From positions 1,674,001 through 1,738,000 of the forward strand of contig NC_009712.1 of NCBI RefSeq assembly GCF_000017625.1: 64,000 nt of DNA, given 5' to 3'. Positions 18,587-28,013 of the stretch are shown one piece after another. The notes beneath the pieces are model-generated. The model ran no database searches. It was not told the DNA's origin and was given only the letters and a program-made list of their open reading frames with translations. Position 1 is the stretch's first letter, and each line of letters begins with the position of its first letter. Both the position numbers and the translations under genes were made by a program. The DNA comes from Methanoregula boonei 6A8. Its GTDB lineage: Archaea; Halobacteriota; Methanomicrobia; Methanomicrobiales; Methanospirillaceae.

Positions 18587-18759
18587 AAAAGCATCAGGAA
18601 AAAAATTCTCGTGCAAGTACTTTTTTCTTTTTCTCAATCATGAGATCGTTTGTCCGGCAGAATGCGTAAGATCCTTAATTGTCCTTTTAAGAGTTACAGC
18701 GCATCGCGTATGGGATTACAGGGGTATTAGCACCTTTACTCCCACTATCTGACCTGTAC

Positions 18760-19610
18760 TATTCCGGGCCCGAATTGAGCCCGGACTTCACCTTTCCGAT
18801 CCGGCCCCACTCAAAATTCGCCCGTAAAATGCTCCGTTTCAGGTCGCAAGAGAAATATCCTTAAATTGAGCTCTGTTTGCCGAAATACGCCCGATTTAGA
18901 TGTCAGCTATGGGCCACCAACGGCCCGGGAACCGAAAAAAAATCCCCCGGGAGGCAAATACCTGCCTCCACTCAGTTTTCGCCTCCCAAATGCTGCTAAT
19001 TGTTGCCTCTGGTTCTCCGGCGTAAAAAGGTGGGTTTTCGACCGAATTATTACCGTTTTTTTCGGAATTATTACCTCCCGGTCCGGAAAAGCAAGGAATC
19101 GGAGCCCGTACAGGGCGTATTTTTGAAGTACTGATCTATCCGGGAAAACCGGTGTCTGGTGAACGCTGTACAGAGCAACGTATGTTCCCGTAAGGGAACA
19201 GGAGTTTACCTCCCGGGGTGACAGCACCGGCACCTCCGTTCCTCCAGATTGGACTTAAGCTAATCCGGGCCCAAATTGAGCCCGGATGACCCTTTTTGGA
19301 TCCAATCCGGACCTGTATCGGGCTCCGTTTCCTGGCCGGCAAAAATAAGCCCAAATAGGCCGTATTTTGGCAAACGGACAAAATAAAACGATCTCATAAA
19401 GGCCCTTTCCAGCCCGATCCCGGCTCAAAACGGGCATTCCCCAATCCTAAAAAAAAGAGGCTGCCGGATGGCCGCTATTGCCCGCTAAAGGGCATTATAT
19501 GGGGCTCAATTTGAGCGTATTTTGGCGAATAAATCGATTAAAACGACTATTTTCCACGTGAACCAAAACGGACGGTTTTACGGGCGTATTTTTGGGTATG
19601 GCGACACCCT
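18760..19610. repeat. Dispersed intergenic repeat, island B (two parts)
   Basis: The left part (18765-18930) matches island A in direct orientation. The right part (about 19262-19595) matches island D (59040-59360) in inverted orientation over more than 300 bases. Shared blocks in order are CCGGGCCC-TTGAGCCCGGAT, CCCTTTTTGG, GTATCGGGCTCCGTTT, TTTGCAAACGGACAAA, TAAAGGCCCTTTCC, AGAGGCT-CCGGATGGCCGC, TATTGCCCGCTAAAGGGCAT, and TTTTACGGGCGTATTTTTGG. Several blocks are inverted repeats that could fold (GCCCGCTAAAGGGC, GGGCCCAAATTGAGCCC). No transposase lies inside. Confidence 0.7.
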
Positions 19611-19886
19611 TCGCGTGGGGGGGATGACAGTCCCCACGACATCACCATTATGCAATCATGAGTATACGGCCCGGCCAATATCTTCCGGAAAAGTGCGGAT
19701 CGGGAACCATTGATTCTGGAAAATAATCAACCAAGCTGCGGAACATTTTGGAAAAAATTTGATCCGATTGCTGGCGATTTAAAAAAAGTCCGAGCCACGC
19801 GGGAAGAATCCGGAAAAAACAGTTGGCGCCGGTTCTGAAAATTTCCTGAAAAAAGTAAAATTATTCCCCGGTTTTTCCCGGCTTCG

Positions 19887-20396
19887 TTACCCGGTATTAT
19901 AGGACCGGAACGGCACGTACTGGTCAAGGATCTTTACCGCATCCCCCTGGGGCGTGATAGCCCAGGCCTCGGCCCGGTCCTGGTAGCCGGTGGTTGCCGC
20001 AAAAGTAACGCTCTGGCCCATGGAGAACGGAGGGTCCATCTCCCCGGTCTCGACAACGCCATCCGACCGGGTGACTCTCAGCAGGATCTGCGGGATGAGG
20101 TTCAGGCCCTGGCCGCCCCGGAAGGTCATAATGATCTGCGGGTTAATGGCCATCCCGTTGCTTGCTGCCTGTACGTTCACGCTCCAGTAGGTGGGAAGGG
20201 TCCCGGTGGGTTCCGGAGTAGCGGACTCCGGGGGGAAAGCAGAAGTCGGGGTAGTCGCTACGGTTGTTGCAGCGGTCATCGTTGCCGGCGTAGTATCAGG
20301 AGTACCGGATGATGTTGAGTCCGGCTGGGTGCAGCCGGCAAGAGCAAGCCCCAGCACAAGGAGAAGTGCCGGGACAATGGCCAGTCGGAAGTTCAT
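19887..20396 (-). CDS. Secreted lipoprotein, unknown function
   Basis: The 169-residue protein starts with a lipoprotein signal peptide: hydrophobic LLLVLGLALAGC with lipobox A-G-C at about 20-22. A Thr/Ser/Pro-rich linker (23-68) then leads to a compact domain of about 100 residues (YWSVNVQAASNGMAINPQ onward) of alternating strands. It should be anchored outside the cell membrane. The domain is not identified, though similar Thr-rich-linker lipoproteins are frequent in Methanomicrobiales. It is transcribed alone. Confidence 0.75.
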   Translation of the reverse strand: MNFRLAIVPALLLVLGLALAGCTQPDSTSSGTPDTTPATMTAATTVATTPTSAFPPESATPEPTGTLPTYWSVNVQAASNGMAINPQIIMTFRGGQGLNLIPQILLRVTRSDGVVETGEMDPPFSMGQSVTFAATTGYQDRAEAWAITPQGDAVKILDQYVPFRSYNTG

Positions 20397-20469
20397 GCGG
20401 GAACATGAACCCTGAGGGTATATATGATAATAGGATAGCCGGGGTTAGATAGCGTTAAGGTCCGGTCCT

Positions 20470-22554
20470 TCAGTCACGCGATCCTTTCCGGCACCCGGGA
20501 TGCCCATCCGCACTCCGGCAGGTGTACCGGCAGATGTTTCCCACGGCCCGGAACGCATCTTCGAGATCCGGGAAATTGGGGATCTTTGACTCCCGTAGGA
20601 TCCGTTGCGGTGTCTTCATGGAATCGCCGCCAATCATGCAGCCCACGATCATCTTTTTTGTGTGGGTTGAGAACCGGATCAGCTCGTTTGCCACCCGTAT
20701 GGGATTGGAGATTGCTGTCGGGACCGCGATCACAAACGCGATATCCCAGAGATCCTGATGCCGGATCAGGATATCAAACGTTTTTGCGTACTGCTCGGGA
20801 TGTGAATCCCCCACCATGTCCATGGGATTGGCCCGGTTCCAGGCCGGGGGAAGGACCGCATCCAGTTCCCGGACCAGTTCGTCCGGGAAATGCACAAGAT
20901 CGATCCCGAAACGTTCCGCATAATCCGAGGAGAGCACCGCAAACCCGCCGGCATTGGAGATGACCACGGCCCGGGTACCGGAAGGGTAGCCTTCGGAGGC
21001 AAGAAGTTCTGCGGCCTGGAACGCCTCCCGGATCGAGCGGACCGGGATCATCCCGGCCTCGCGGAACGCTGCCAGGTACACCCCGGCACTCCCTGCAAGG
21101 GATCCGGTATGGGACGATGCGGCCTTCTGCCCAATCTCCGAAGATCCGGATTTTATCACGATCACCGGTTTTGTGGGTGTGATCCGGCTCACCACATCGA
21201 GGAAACGCCGCCCGTCCCGGATCTCCTCCACGTACAGGATGATGGCGTTTGTCGCCGGATCAGAACCGGTCCATGCAACGAAATCCTCGAACGTGAGATC
21301 GAGCTGGTTTCCCACCGATATGACTGCCGAAAACCCGATCTCCTCGGGCAGGCTCCAGTCCACAATCGTGGTAATAATCGCCCCGCTCTGCGAGACAAAC
21401 GCGATGGAACCGGCCCGGGGGGAGACCGGATCAAAGGTAGTATTAATTCCCTGTGCTGGCAGCATGAAACCCAGGCAGTTGGGACCCATCACCCGGATCC
21501 CGTACTTCCGTGCAGCGGCAAGCACCTGGTCCTCAAGCACCTTTCCTGCCGGCCCGATCTCGCGGAAACCTGAAGAAACAATCACGGCAAGCGGGATCTT
21601 CTTTTTCCCCGCTTCCTCGACAATGGCCGGCACTCCCGCCGCAGGAATCGCAATGACCACAGCATCGACGCGGTCCGGGATGGCAGAAAGGGAAGGATAC
21701 GCCGTCTTCCCGAGGATGTCCGCGCTTCCGGGGTTGACCGGGTACAGGGCCCCGGGGAATGCAAGCATGTTCCGGCAGATGGCGTACCCTACCTTATCCG
21801 GGTTCTGGGATGCGCCGACTACGGCAACCGATCCGATCCGGAACAGGTTCCCCGGCGGCGCCACATCGCCTGTATCCTGACGGGCCGGTAACGGCAGATC
21901 ACTCACGTAAATCCGGGCATCGACCGCACACGCACCCTTCCCGTACAGGATCACCGGGTTGATATCGAACTCCGCGATCTCTGCATGTTCAAGGAACATG
22001 CGCCCCAGTGCCCCGATGATTGCACAGAATGCCTCCTCGTCTTTGGGGCCGGCGCCCCGGTACCCGGCGAGAAGCGGGTAACCCCGGAGACTGCGGACCA
22101 TGGCCCGGACAGTCTCGTCGCTTGCCGGGAGGAGACGAAGGGAGATATCCCGGAGCAGTTCCACGAGCGTACCGCCCATGCCCACCGAGAGCACCTTCCC
22201 GAATGCCGGGTCGGTCTTTCCCCCGACGATCAGTTCGAGGCCGGCTTTTTGCTGCTCCTCAAGAATGACTCCCTGGATCCCGGCCTCCGGGTATGCCGCC
22301 TTCACGTTCCCCATGATGGACCGGAATGCTTCCCCGGCCTCCTCAGCAGATGCAATGCCGGTAATGACACCGCCCGCATCGCTCTTATGGATCACGTCGG
22401 ACGAGACTATCTTTGCCACAAGCGGAAAGCCGATCTCTTCAGCTTTTTTTTCGGCTTCCGCCGCCGTCTGCACGATCGCGTACCGGGGCACCGGAATGCC
22501 ATATTTTTCCAGCAGTGCGTAACCTTGTGCCTCGGAGAGCAGGGTGCGGGTCAT
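20470..22554 (-). CDS. Acyl-CoA synthetase (ADP-forming), beta-alpha fusion
   Basis: The family converts acyl-CoA, ADP and phosphate to acid, CoA and ATP, reversibly. Residues 1-225 are an ATP-grasp (beta) domain: FPLVAKIVSSDVIHKSDAGG and EFDINPVILY. Residues 238-690 are the alpha part: a CoA-binding Rossmann domain (VAVVGASQNPDKVGYAICRN) and two succinyl-CoA-ligase-like domains, with the phosphorylated histidine in ASSHTGSLAGS. The beta domain precedes the alpha domain, the reverse of the common alpha-beta fusion. Acetate is the default substrate guess for a methanogen, but branched or aromatic acids are equally possible. The gene is monocistronic. Confidence 0.88.
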   Translation of the reverse strand: MTRTLLSEAQGYALLEKYGIPVPRYAIVQTAAEAEKKAEEIGFPLVAKIVSSDVIHKSDAGGVITGIASAEEAGEAFRSIMGNVKAAYPEAGIQGVILEEQQKAGLELIVGGKTDPAFGKVLSVGMGGTLVELLRDISLRLLPASDETVRAMVRSLRGYPLLAGYRGAGPKDEEAFCAIIGALGRMFLEHAEIAEFDINPVILYGKGACAVDARIYVSDLPLPARQDTGDVAPPGNLFRIGSVAVVGASQNPDKVGYAICRNMLAFPGALYPVNPGSADILGKTAYPSLSAIPDRVDAVVIAIPAAGVPAIVEEAGKKKIPLAVIVSSGFREIGPAGKVLEDQVLAAARKYGIRVMGPNCLGFMLPAQGINTTFDPVSPRAGSIAFVSQSGAIITTIVDWSLPEEIGFSAVISVGNQLDLTFEDFVAWTGSDPATNAIILYVEEIRDGRRFLDVVSRITPTKPVIVIKSGSSEIGQKAASSHTGSLAGSAGVYLAAFREAGMIPVRSIREAFQAAELLASEGYPSGTRAVVISNAGGFAVLSSDYAERFGIDLVHFPDELVRELDAVLPPAWNRANPMDMVGDSHPEQYAKTFDILIRHQDLWDIAFVIAVPTAISNPIRVANELIRFSTHTKKMIVGCMIGGDSMKTPQRILRESKIPNFPDLEDAFRAVGNICRYTCRSADGHPGCRKGSRD

Positions 22555-22925
22555 GGTGGCAACAACTCCTTACCTGATAGTTCCGCCCACCGGGTTAATG
22601 AGGATTGTGCAGATCTCCGGGTAACCTGTTCCTCTAGAGGGATATGCAAGACAGGTAGTTCGCCCGGGGATTTTACGCTCTGGCCCGGTCTGACCGGAGG
22701 CACACAAAAATCCTTTGGAGATCCCTTCCGGGAATTGGTATCATTATTCGATGACCGATGAACGCCGCCGCACAGGATAACCGTTCATTCTTGTGCGGGA
22801 ATTTATCAATGGGTAACGGTGGTGATGAACCTGTATGGAACTGATTGAATATCCGGGCGGGGATCGGATACGTTGTCAGAGGGCAGGGGATAGTAATGGG
22901 ATGAAAATCCGGTTTTGCCCTTTCA
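22555..22925. other. Intergenic region, nothing recognised
   Basis: These 370 bases separate two leftward genes. They contain the promoter of the acyl-CoA synthetase gene and the 3' end of the KaiC-like transcript; no gene or clear repeat was seen. Confidence 0.4.
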
Positions 22926-23510
22926 TTACTCTTTTAGCTCCGACTGCACTGCCCCGGTACCTTCCTCATCCACATCAATAACCCGGTCCACAAAGGTTGT
23001 CAGCTGGAGGAGAAGATTAGGATCAAGTCCCTTCTCCACAGCAAGGAAGATCCCGGAAAATTTCATCAGCCGCAGTTTATTCGTGACAAAATGGATGAAC
23101 TTGGTGATATTCTGGGACGAGATATAGATAAGCATTGCATTGACCGAATCAAAGAGCAGGGAAATTTTCTTCTCCTTGTTACTGCTTAAGATTCCCGTGA
23201 TGGCGATCCCAAGATCGGTAAGATCAGAAGGGTTGCCGACGAACCGGCAGTTTAACACCGGTTCGTGATCGTGCCCTATCGCGTATTTCGTGACAGTATC
23301 GACCACAAATATCTTTTCCATCGGGATCCCTTTCTCCGCATAGTTCTTTTTGAGGATATCATAGGGCAGGTTTACCGTGACTACGAGCACGTAATAATCC
23401 CGCAAAAGCAGCATCCGGATCAGATTAATATTTTCTTCCCTCATTCGTGCAGCAGGGGCGGTAATCAGGTACAGCCCCTCGTCTTTGAGATCAGCCTGGG
23501 TAATTGCCAT
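22926..23510 (-). CDS. KaiC/RecA-fold protein lacking the P-loop
   Basis: The 194-residue protein resembles small RecA-superfamily (KaiC-like) proteins that accompany sensor proteins in methanogens: strand YLITAP at the P-loop position, helix NINLIRMLLLRDY, VLVVTVNLPYDIL, a YAEKGI...IFVVDTVTK segment, and the Walker B-like ISLLFDSVNAMLIY. The Walker A GxxxxGKT is missing (APAARMREEN instead), so ATP hydrolysis is unlikely. It begins 11 bases after the PAS protein gene ends and is surely co-transcribed with it; a protein-protein signalling role is inferred. Confidence 0.7.
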   Translation of the reverse strand: MAITQADLKDEGLYLITAPAARMREENINLIRMLLLRDYYVLVVTVNLPYDILKKNYAEKGIPMEKIFVVDTVTKYAIGHDHEPVLNCRFVGNPSDLTDLGIAITGILSSNKEKKISLLFDSVNAMLIYISSQNITKFIHFVTNKLRLMKFSGIFLAVEKGLDPNLLLQLTTFVDRVIDVDEEGTGAVQSELKE

Positions 23511-23521
23511 ATCTGATCACC

Positions 23522-25219
23522 TTATTCTGTCAGGAATTTTTTCGAGGCATCCGGGATCCCGCCCGAATGATCGACAATTGCCCTGTTCAACTCGTTGATG
23601 TTACTGCGGATCTGCGCGAGGTTCTTTGTCTGCAGCCTGAGCTGGAGGGTAAGATCAGGAATGCTCACTTTGCCCCGGTCGATATCGCTTACCACAGACT
23701 CAAGGTTGTTTTCGATAAGGGTAAGGGGATTTTTCAACCGCATGGCTGCCTCGCTGATAAACGCGAGGAAACGCGCCTCGCTTATTTTGAGCGCGATCTC
23801 TGCCTGTCGTTGTTCGGTAATGTCCCGGCCTACCGACTGGTATCCGGTGATCGTTCCGGAAGAATCGAAGATCGCACGATCGCTCCATCGCTGCCACAGT
23901 ATTGTGCCGTCCGGCATGATGATCCGGTGTTCGATGCTATCGACCGGATGGTCCGGGGTCAGGGATGCAAAGAACTGTTTCACCCGTTCCCGGTCTTCAG
24001 CGGGGATCCGGGGGCGGATGCGGTGTCCGATGATATCTTCGCGCTTCAGCCCGAAATACCGGCAGTAGGCATCGTTGACAAAAACATGCGTGCCATCCGG
24101 TAAGAACCGGGAGATGAATTCCGTCTGGTCCTCGACAACATTCCGGTACCGCGCTTCGCTTTCTTTGAGGGAGATCAGTGCCTGTATCCGTAGGGTAATA
24201 TCCTGGTTTGCCCCATTGGATCGGATCGTGCGACCCGTTTTGTCCCGGGTTGTGCGGATACGCACCTTGATATACCGGATCTCACCATCCCTGCGGATAA
24301 TCCGGTGCTCCAGTTCAGAGGGTGTGTCCGGGCCTTGTGAGGAGAGGGATGCGGCGATCCGTTCCTGAACGAGACCGGCGTCTTCAGGGAGGACGAAATT
24401 TTTCACATAAACATCCGCTGGCATCCGGTACCCCCCTTCGCGCTCTGCGGTTGTACCATAAAGGGCGTAGAACCGGTCGTTAAAGATGAACGTACCCGAT
24501 GGCAAATCAAATTCCCAGTATGCCATGTGCGCCAGTTCCATTGAATCTTCAAGCAGGAGCTTGTTGGCTTTAAGCACCTCTTCGGTACGTTTACTCCTGG
24601 TCACATTAATGAATGATTCGACAGCCCCCAGAAGGACGCCCTTATCGTCACGGACCGGTGATGCGGTAAAATAGAACCATCTGCCATTTTTTCCGATATG
24701 CGGGAAAAAATCCACTGCTTCATACGATCCGTCGATAAGCGGGGACCGGGTGATCCTGCCCGTATACCATTCGGGAAATTTTTCAACATTTCCGTCCACA
24801 AGGAGATCGGCGAGGGTCGGGCGTTGTTCAGTATAAAACGCACGCCAGGGATCCGTGGAGCCGTACATTTCTGCAGCCTTGATCCCGCTCTCGATCTCCA
24901 TGGCCCGGTTCCAGAAAATAACCCGGTGATCCGCGTCGATCACAAACTGCGGGGCCGGGGAACCATTCAGGAGCGTGTCCAGTCGGGCTTCTGCGGTACG
25001 GAGAGACCGTATGGGGAAGAATGCGATGAATGCTCCGCATGCACTCACCACGACCATGGTAAGAAGGGAAACCTCCCACATCCCGGGATACGGATAAAAA
25101 AAGTTATAGCCCGTCTCAAAAATGCCGGTCAGGACAAACATTCCCATAAAAACAAGAATCAGGGAAAAACGGGGATCGAGCCCCGGGATTTTCCTCCACA
25201 TACTGCGACTGTCCATCAT
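23522..25219 (-). CDS. Membrane PAS-domain sensor with kinase-like tail but no ATPase domain
   Basis: From ATG 25219 (GGAAGG lies just before; ATG 25216 is also possible) the product has about 565 residues. Two membrane helices lie at about 15-36 and 47-68, then three PAS domains (about 80-205, 220-345, 355-480; each closes with a DITxx-like motif). The last 85 residues resemble a dimerisation helix pair, with FLAFISEAAMRLKNPL where kinases have a histidine motif; the histidine is missing and no ATP-binding domain follows. It probably signals through the KaiC-like protein encoded immediately downstream. Confidence 0.82.
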   Translation of the reverse strand: MMDSRSMWRKIPGLDPRFSLILVFMGMFVLTGIFETGYNFFYPYPGMWEVSLLTMVVVSACGAFIAFFPIRSLRTAEARLDTLLNGSPAPQFVIDADHRVIFWNRAMEIESGIKAAEMYGSTDPWRAFYTEQRPTLADLLVDGNVEKFPEWYTGRITRSPLIDGSYEAVDFFPHIGKNGRWFYFTASPVRDDKGVLLGAVESFINVTRSKRTEEVLKANKLLLEDSMELAHMAYWEFDLPSGTFIFNDRFYALYGTTAEREGGYRMPADVYVKNFVLPEDAGLVQERIAASLSSQGPDTPSELEHRIIRRDGEIRYIKVRIRTTRDKTGRTIRSNGANQDITLRIQALISLKESEARYRNVVEDQTEFISRFLPDGTHVFVNDAYCRYFGLKREDIIGHRIRPRIPAEDRERVKQFFASLTPDHPVDSIEHRIIMPDGTILWQRWSDRAIFDSSGTITGYQSVGRDITEQRQAEIALKISEARFLAFISEAAMRLKNPLTLIENNLESVVSDIDRGKVSIPDLTLQLRLQTKNLAQIRSNINELNRAIVDHSGGIPDASKKFLTE

Positions 25220-25877
25220 GTACCTTCCCGTTATACCCTGGACCTGGCAGGGCAGGAACCACACCGTGGAGCATTTTTGTATGCCTGCAAGGACCGGAAG
25301 AACGATGGAGGTATCTGGATAACAACGGGTAATATAATGTCGTGTGAAAAATATTTTTTAGAAACCTCTTTTTTTTAGTAAATCGCCATCCAGGAAGCCC
25401 GGTACTTCCCTGAAGTTACTTCCATAACGTGAATCCGGGCCAGAAATGAGAGAAATACGGGGGCTCGTCACACACAATCTGCTTTTGGGGGAGAGTAACA
25501 CCAACCCCTTGGCCCGCCGGCAAACCGGGGAAAACAGGATTTACCGGTAATTACCTTAAAAATCAAAAATTAAGACATATTTTGCAACAACAGGACAGAT
25601 TTATCCTCCATCCAACGATATGGTGTCAGGCTCTTAACAGGAAAAAGGAAAAAATTTAACCGGGGAGCGGAGTTGAAACCATACTACCTGACAATCAGAA
25701 ATGCAGGGCCGGCGATGCCATTGATGACGGTCGCGTGGCTGCATATACAGTACAGGATGCTTTAAAACCTGATTCAAATTCCCCGGTTGCATCCATGCAG
25801 GAGAGTCATGACAATGCCTGGGAATTTCCTTACCAGTCTGTACGGTATTGCGATCTCACCCGGTTCCGCGACAGGTA
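25220..25877. other. Intergenic region before the winged-helix gene
   Basis: The 650 bases between divergent genes show no protein-like frame. GCTTTAAAA near 25760 could be a TATA element for the winged-helix gene, and AT-rich sequence at 25340-25385 could serve the sensor gene. Confidence 0.4.
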
Positions 25878-25883
25878 ATGATC

Positions 25884-26243
25884 ATGAACCCGTTACCCCG
25901 GTCATCAAAAGCCATACTCGATATTCTCGGTACCTGTGGTGCAATGACCCACAAGGATCTCGTGGGCAAATGTGACTACTCCCCAAGAACCATACGCTAC
26001 GCCTTAAAACAGCTCAGGGAAAGAAAACTCCTCATAGAAAAGATGAACATCCATGACATGCGCCAGATCATTTACCAGTACCGTATGGCTCCCGTACAGG
26101 AAAACGGGAATGCTAACCTGCCGGCGCCATCCTCCCGGCCCAACCGCGACTTCTGGAGAGTGCAAATCCCCATCCCGCGCAAAACAGCACCAGGTACAAA
26201 AAACCTGGAGTACAAACAGCATTGCGGGAAATACCGGAACTAA
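25884..26243 (+). CDS. Winged-helix DNA-binding protein
   Basis: From ATG 25884 the 119-residue protein has a winged helix at 5-70: AILDILGTCGAMTHKDLVGK and YSPRTIRYALKQLRERKLLIEK (recognition helix), followed by a wing (DMRQIIYQYRM). An alternative start is ATG 25878. The C-terminal 45 residues are polar and low in complexity (PAPSSRPNRDFWRV). It is probably a transcription regulator; its target is not evident. It is convergent with the amidoligase operon. Confidence 0.72.
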   Translation: MNPLPRSSKAILDILGTCGAMTHKDLVGKCDYSPRTIRYALKQLRERKLLIEKMNIHDMRQIIYQYRMAPVQENGNANLPAPSSRPNRDFWRVQIPIPRKTAPGTKNLEYKQHCGKYRN

Positions 26244-26387
26244 AAATAAAAGAATGATGGTTTGAACGGTCACAACTACCGGGGTGGACCGCCGGGTATC
26301 ATCATCCGGCAGAGGACAATAGGTTCGTCCGAAAGAAACACCGGATCCATTCCTAAAATCCAAAAGAAAAAATCCGTGCCTGTCCTC

Positions 26388-26400
26388 GAATAAAAAAAAA
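26388..26400 (-). terminator. T-run terminator of the amidoligase operon
   Basis: On the minus strand the stop codon of the GCS2 gene is followed directly by a run of about nine T. Such U-tracts are the usual termination signal in euryarchaea. Confidence 0.5.
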
Positions 26401-27513
26401 TTACTCTGCCCCGTACGGGCGGTTTGCCCGCAGGCACTGCGCAAGATCTGCAAGGACAGGCTCGATCGCCTGTTCCTTCCGGTATCGTTCTGCGATCTGC
26501 TCGGCAAGGCTGCCTTTGGCAATCCGCTCTTTGATAACCGGGAGATACTGCCGTTCCTCGGCTGTTGCCTTTCGCCAGGCATGAGAGTACAACGCTTCCA
26601 GTTCGGGCAAGAGGCCGGCCGTACCCTGCCGGATCGCTGTTTCGGTAAGCGCAAGGAGCGAGTCCTGGTCGCTCTCCACCGGAAGGGTTGTACAGCGGAG
26701 AAGGGAGGAGACGAATGCCACAAATGCCATGTCCGAGCGGACGCACTCCTGTTCGTCAAGCGCCTTGATCTCCAGGCACTGCCGGGAGAACCGGATGATA
26801 AGGCCGCTTGAATTGAGCCACTCCTCGCAGAGGATTGCCGCATCCCGTTCCCGGAGCTCTGTATAGATCACTTCCTGCGCAGATTTGTACTCTGCAACAG
26901 ATGAAAGCCGGGCCGGGATGATCCCGCTGCAGATCCCCGGGATCTCTTTCTGGTTCTCGCGGTAAAAGAGGAGCCGGTTGTCCATGGCCCCGGTCAGCCT
27001 TCCCTCGACCATGGGAGAGGAGGCCGAAAGCGCGATAAGGTACGGGAGCAGGGTTCGGATCCGGTTGTACTGCACGAGCAGGTCCTTTTCCCCGGCATAG
27101 GAGAGATTGATCTGGAGCGCCTGGATATTGAGCCACCCGTGCTGGCGGATATTGAAGAGCCGGTCATAGGCCTCGTAGTACTCTCCCTCGTCATGGTCCC
27201 ACACAATAGCCCGGTCAAGGGTAAGTGTTGGGTGCATCCCCAGCCCAAGGAGGTGGTACCGGGCAGGAAAAACCCGGTAAAACTTTTCTATGCCGGAAAA
27301 GATCTGGGCCTCAAGCGCTGCAGGACCGGAGGCCGGCGTGCGCGGGACAAACTCGATCACGCTCTTCTGGAGCTCTTTTCCCAGATTTACTTCACCAAAC
27401 CGGATCTCGCTCTCGAACCGCCCGCAGATCGCCTTTATGATCTGGTCGGAGACCGGGAGCGCTGTAAAGTGCGCATCGTTGATCGAGTACTCGTGCTCTG
27501 TTCCGACAGTCAT
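26401..27513 (-). CDS. GCS2-family glutamate-cysteine-ligase-like enzyme
   Basis: The 370-residue protein belongs to the GCS2 (YbdK-like carboxylate-amine ligase) branch of the glutamine-synthetase fold: GTEHEYSI at the N-terminus (metal and ATP glutamates), LLGLGMHPTLTLD, QALQINLSY (substrate loop), LIALSASSPMVEGRLTGAMDNRLLFYRENQ, and a C-terminal helical region. Members join a carboxylate, often glutamate, to an amine. It is last in a four-gene operon; ATG 27513 overlaps the preceding stop codon (ATGA). With the upstream ATP-grasp ligase it suggests two successive amide-forming steps. Classical glutathione synthesis is unlikely in a strict methanogen. Confidence 0.85.
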   Translation of the reverse strand: MTVGTEHEYSINDAHFTALPVSDQIIKAICGRFESEIRFGEVNLGKELQKSVIEFVPRTPASGPAALEAQIFSGIEKFYRVFPARYHLLGLGMHPTLTLDRAIVWDHDEGEYYEAYDRLFNIRQHGWLNIQALQINLSYAGEKDLLVQYNRIRTLLPYLIALSASSPMVEGRLTGAMDNRLLFYRENQKEIPGICSGIIPARLSSVAEYKSAQEVIYTELRERDAAILCEEWLNSSGLIIRFSRQCLEIKALDEQECVRSDMAFVAFVSSLLRCTTLPVESDQDSLLALTETAIRQGTAGLLPELEALYSHAWRKATAEERQYLPVIKERIAKGSLAEQIAERYRKEQAIEPVLADLAQCLRANRPYGAE

Positions 27514-28007
27514 ACCGGGGGGTGTTCCCGTGGAATAACCGCCACGAGATCGGTCTCGGGTTCCTCGATCCGGTTGATCGCCTCGATCTCTTCTTTGGGG
27601 AGGCCGGAAACAAGCCGGACAATATTCTCTGCCGCCCGTTCGTACTGCTGGTGGTACGCCGCAGGTTGTTCCTTAAGGAGCGGGACAATCGGGCATATGG
27701 ATGCCTGTTTTAAAAAGATCCGGATGGTGTCGTTTACCACATCGAAGGTAAAAGGACCGGCCCGGCAGGTCTCGGGCTTGATCGCATGGCAGGTGCATTT
27801 GTGATCCACCATGAGGATACAGGTATTGTCCTTGTGGGTCCGGAGCCGGAAATAGCCTTCCTTCCGCTCAAACGATGCTGCCGGGATGCCGGCAGCAATC
27901 AGGGCACGGTACCGTTCCTGCGAAACCGGGGGATGTGCCTCATCGCAACAGTGTCCCCCGCAGGCCATACAGATAGCTTCGGCACGAAGCAGCCAGTCTT
28001 CGGTCAT
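27510..28007 (-). CDS. YkgJ-family CxxxxC-cluster protein
   Basis: The 165-residue protein has the eight-cysteine pattern of the YkgJ/PF03692 family, which is predicted to bind zinc or an iron-sulfur cluster: CMACGGHCC at 13-21, then CILMVDHKCTCHAIKPETC near 63-82. It starts seven bases after the ATP-grasp gene and overlaps the GCS2 gene by four bases, so it belongs to the same pathway. Proposed roles for the family include metal delivery and redox chemistry on peptides; none is shown here. Confidence 0.8.
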   Translation of the reverse strand: MTEDWLLRAEAICMACGGHCCDEAHPPVSQERYRALIAAGIPAASFERKEGYFRLRTHKDNTCILMVDHKCTCHAIKPETCRAGPFTFDVVNDTIRIFLKQASICPIVPLLKEQPAAYHQQYERAAENIVRLVSGLPKEEIEAINRIEEPETDLVAVIPREHPPV

Positions 28008-28013
28008 AATAGA

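Larger units (their letters stand above)
18276..19886. other. 1.6-kb non-coding region rich in repeats
   Basis: No reading frame here looks like a protein on either strand. The region includes the second copy of the degenerate repeat at 18501-18586 and the large island B from about 18760 to 19610. The part from 19620 to 19886 is unremarkable. No tRNA or rRNA was recognised. Confidence 0.55.

Noticed and set aside
18640-18780. Possible rRNA or tRNA fragment
   Set aside because: No recognisable conserved rRNA block or cloverleaf could be traced.
19255-19437. Short peptides in the repeat islands that resemble each other (MP-L-R-RAGKGLY...CPFAKIR and MANK-IK...FYGRIFG)
   Set aside because: Similarity follows from the DNA repeat itself. 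The frame is broken in island C, and substitutions between copies are mostly amino-acid changing, so a conserved miniprotein is not supported.
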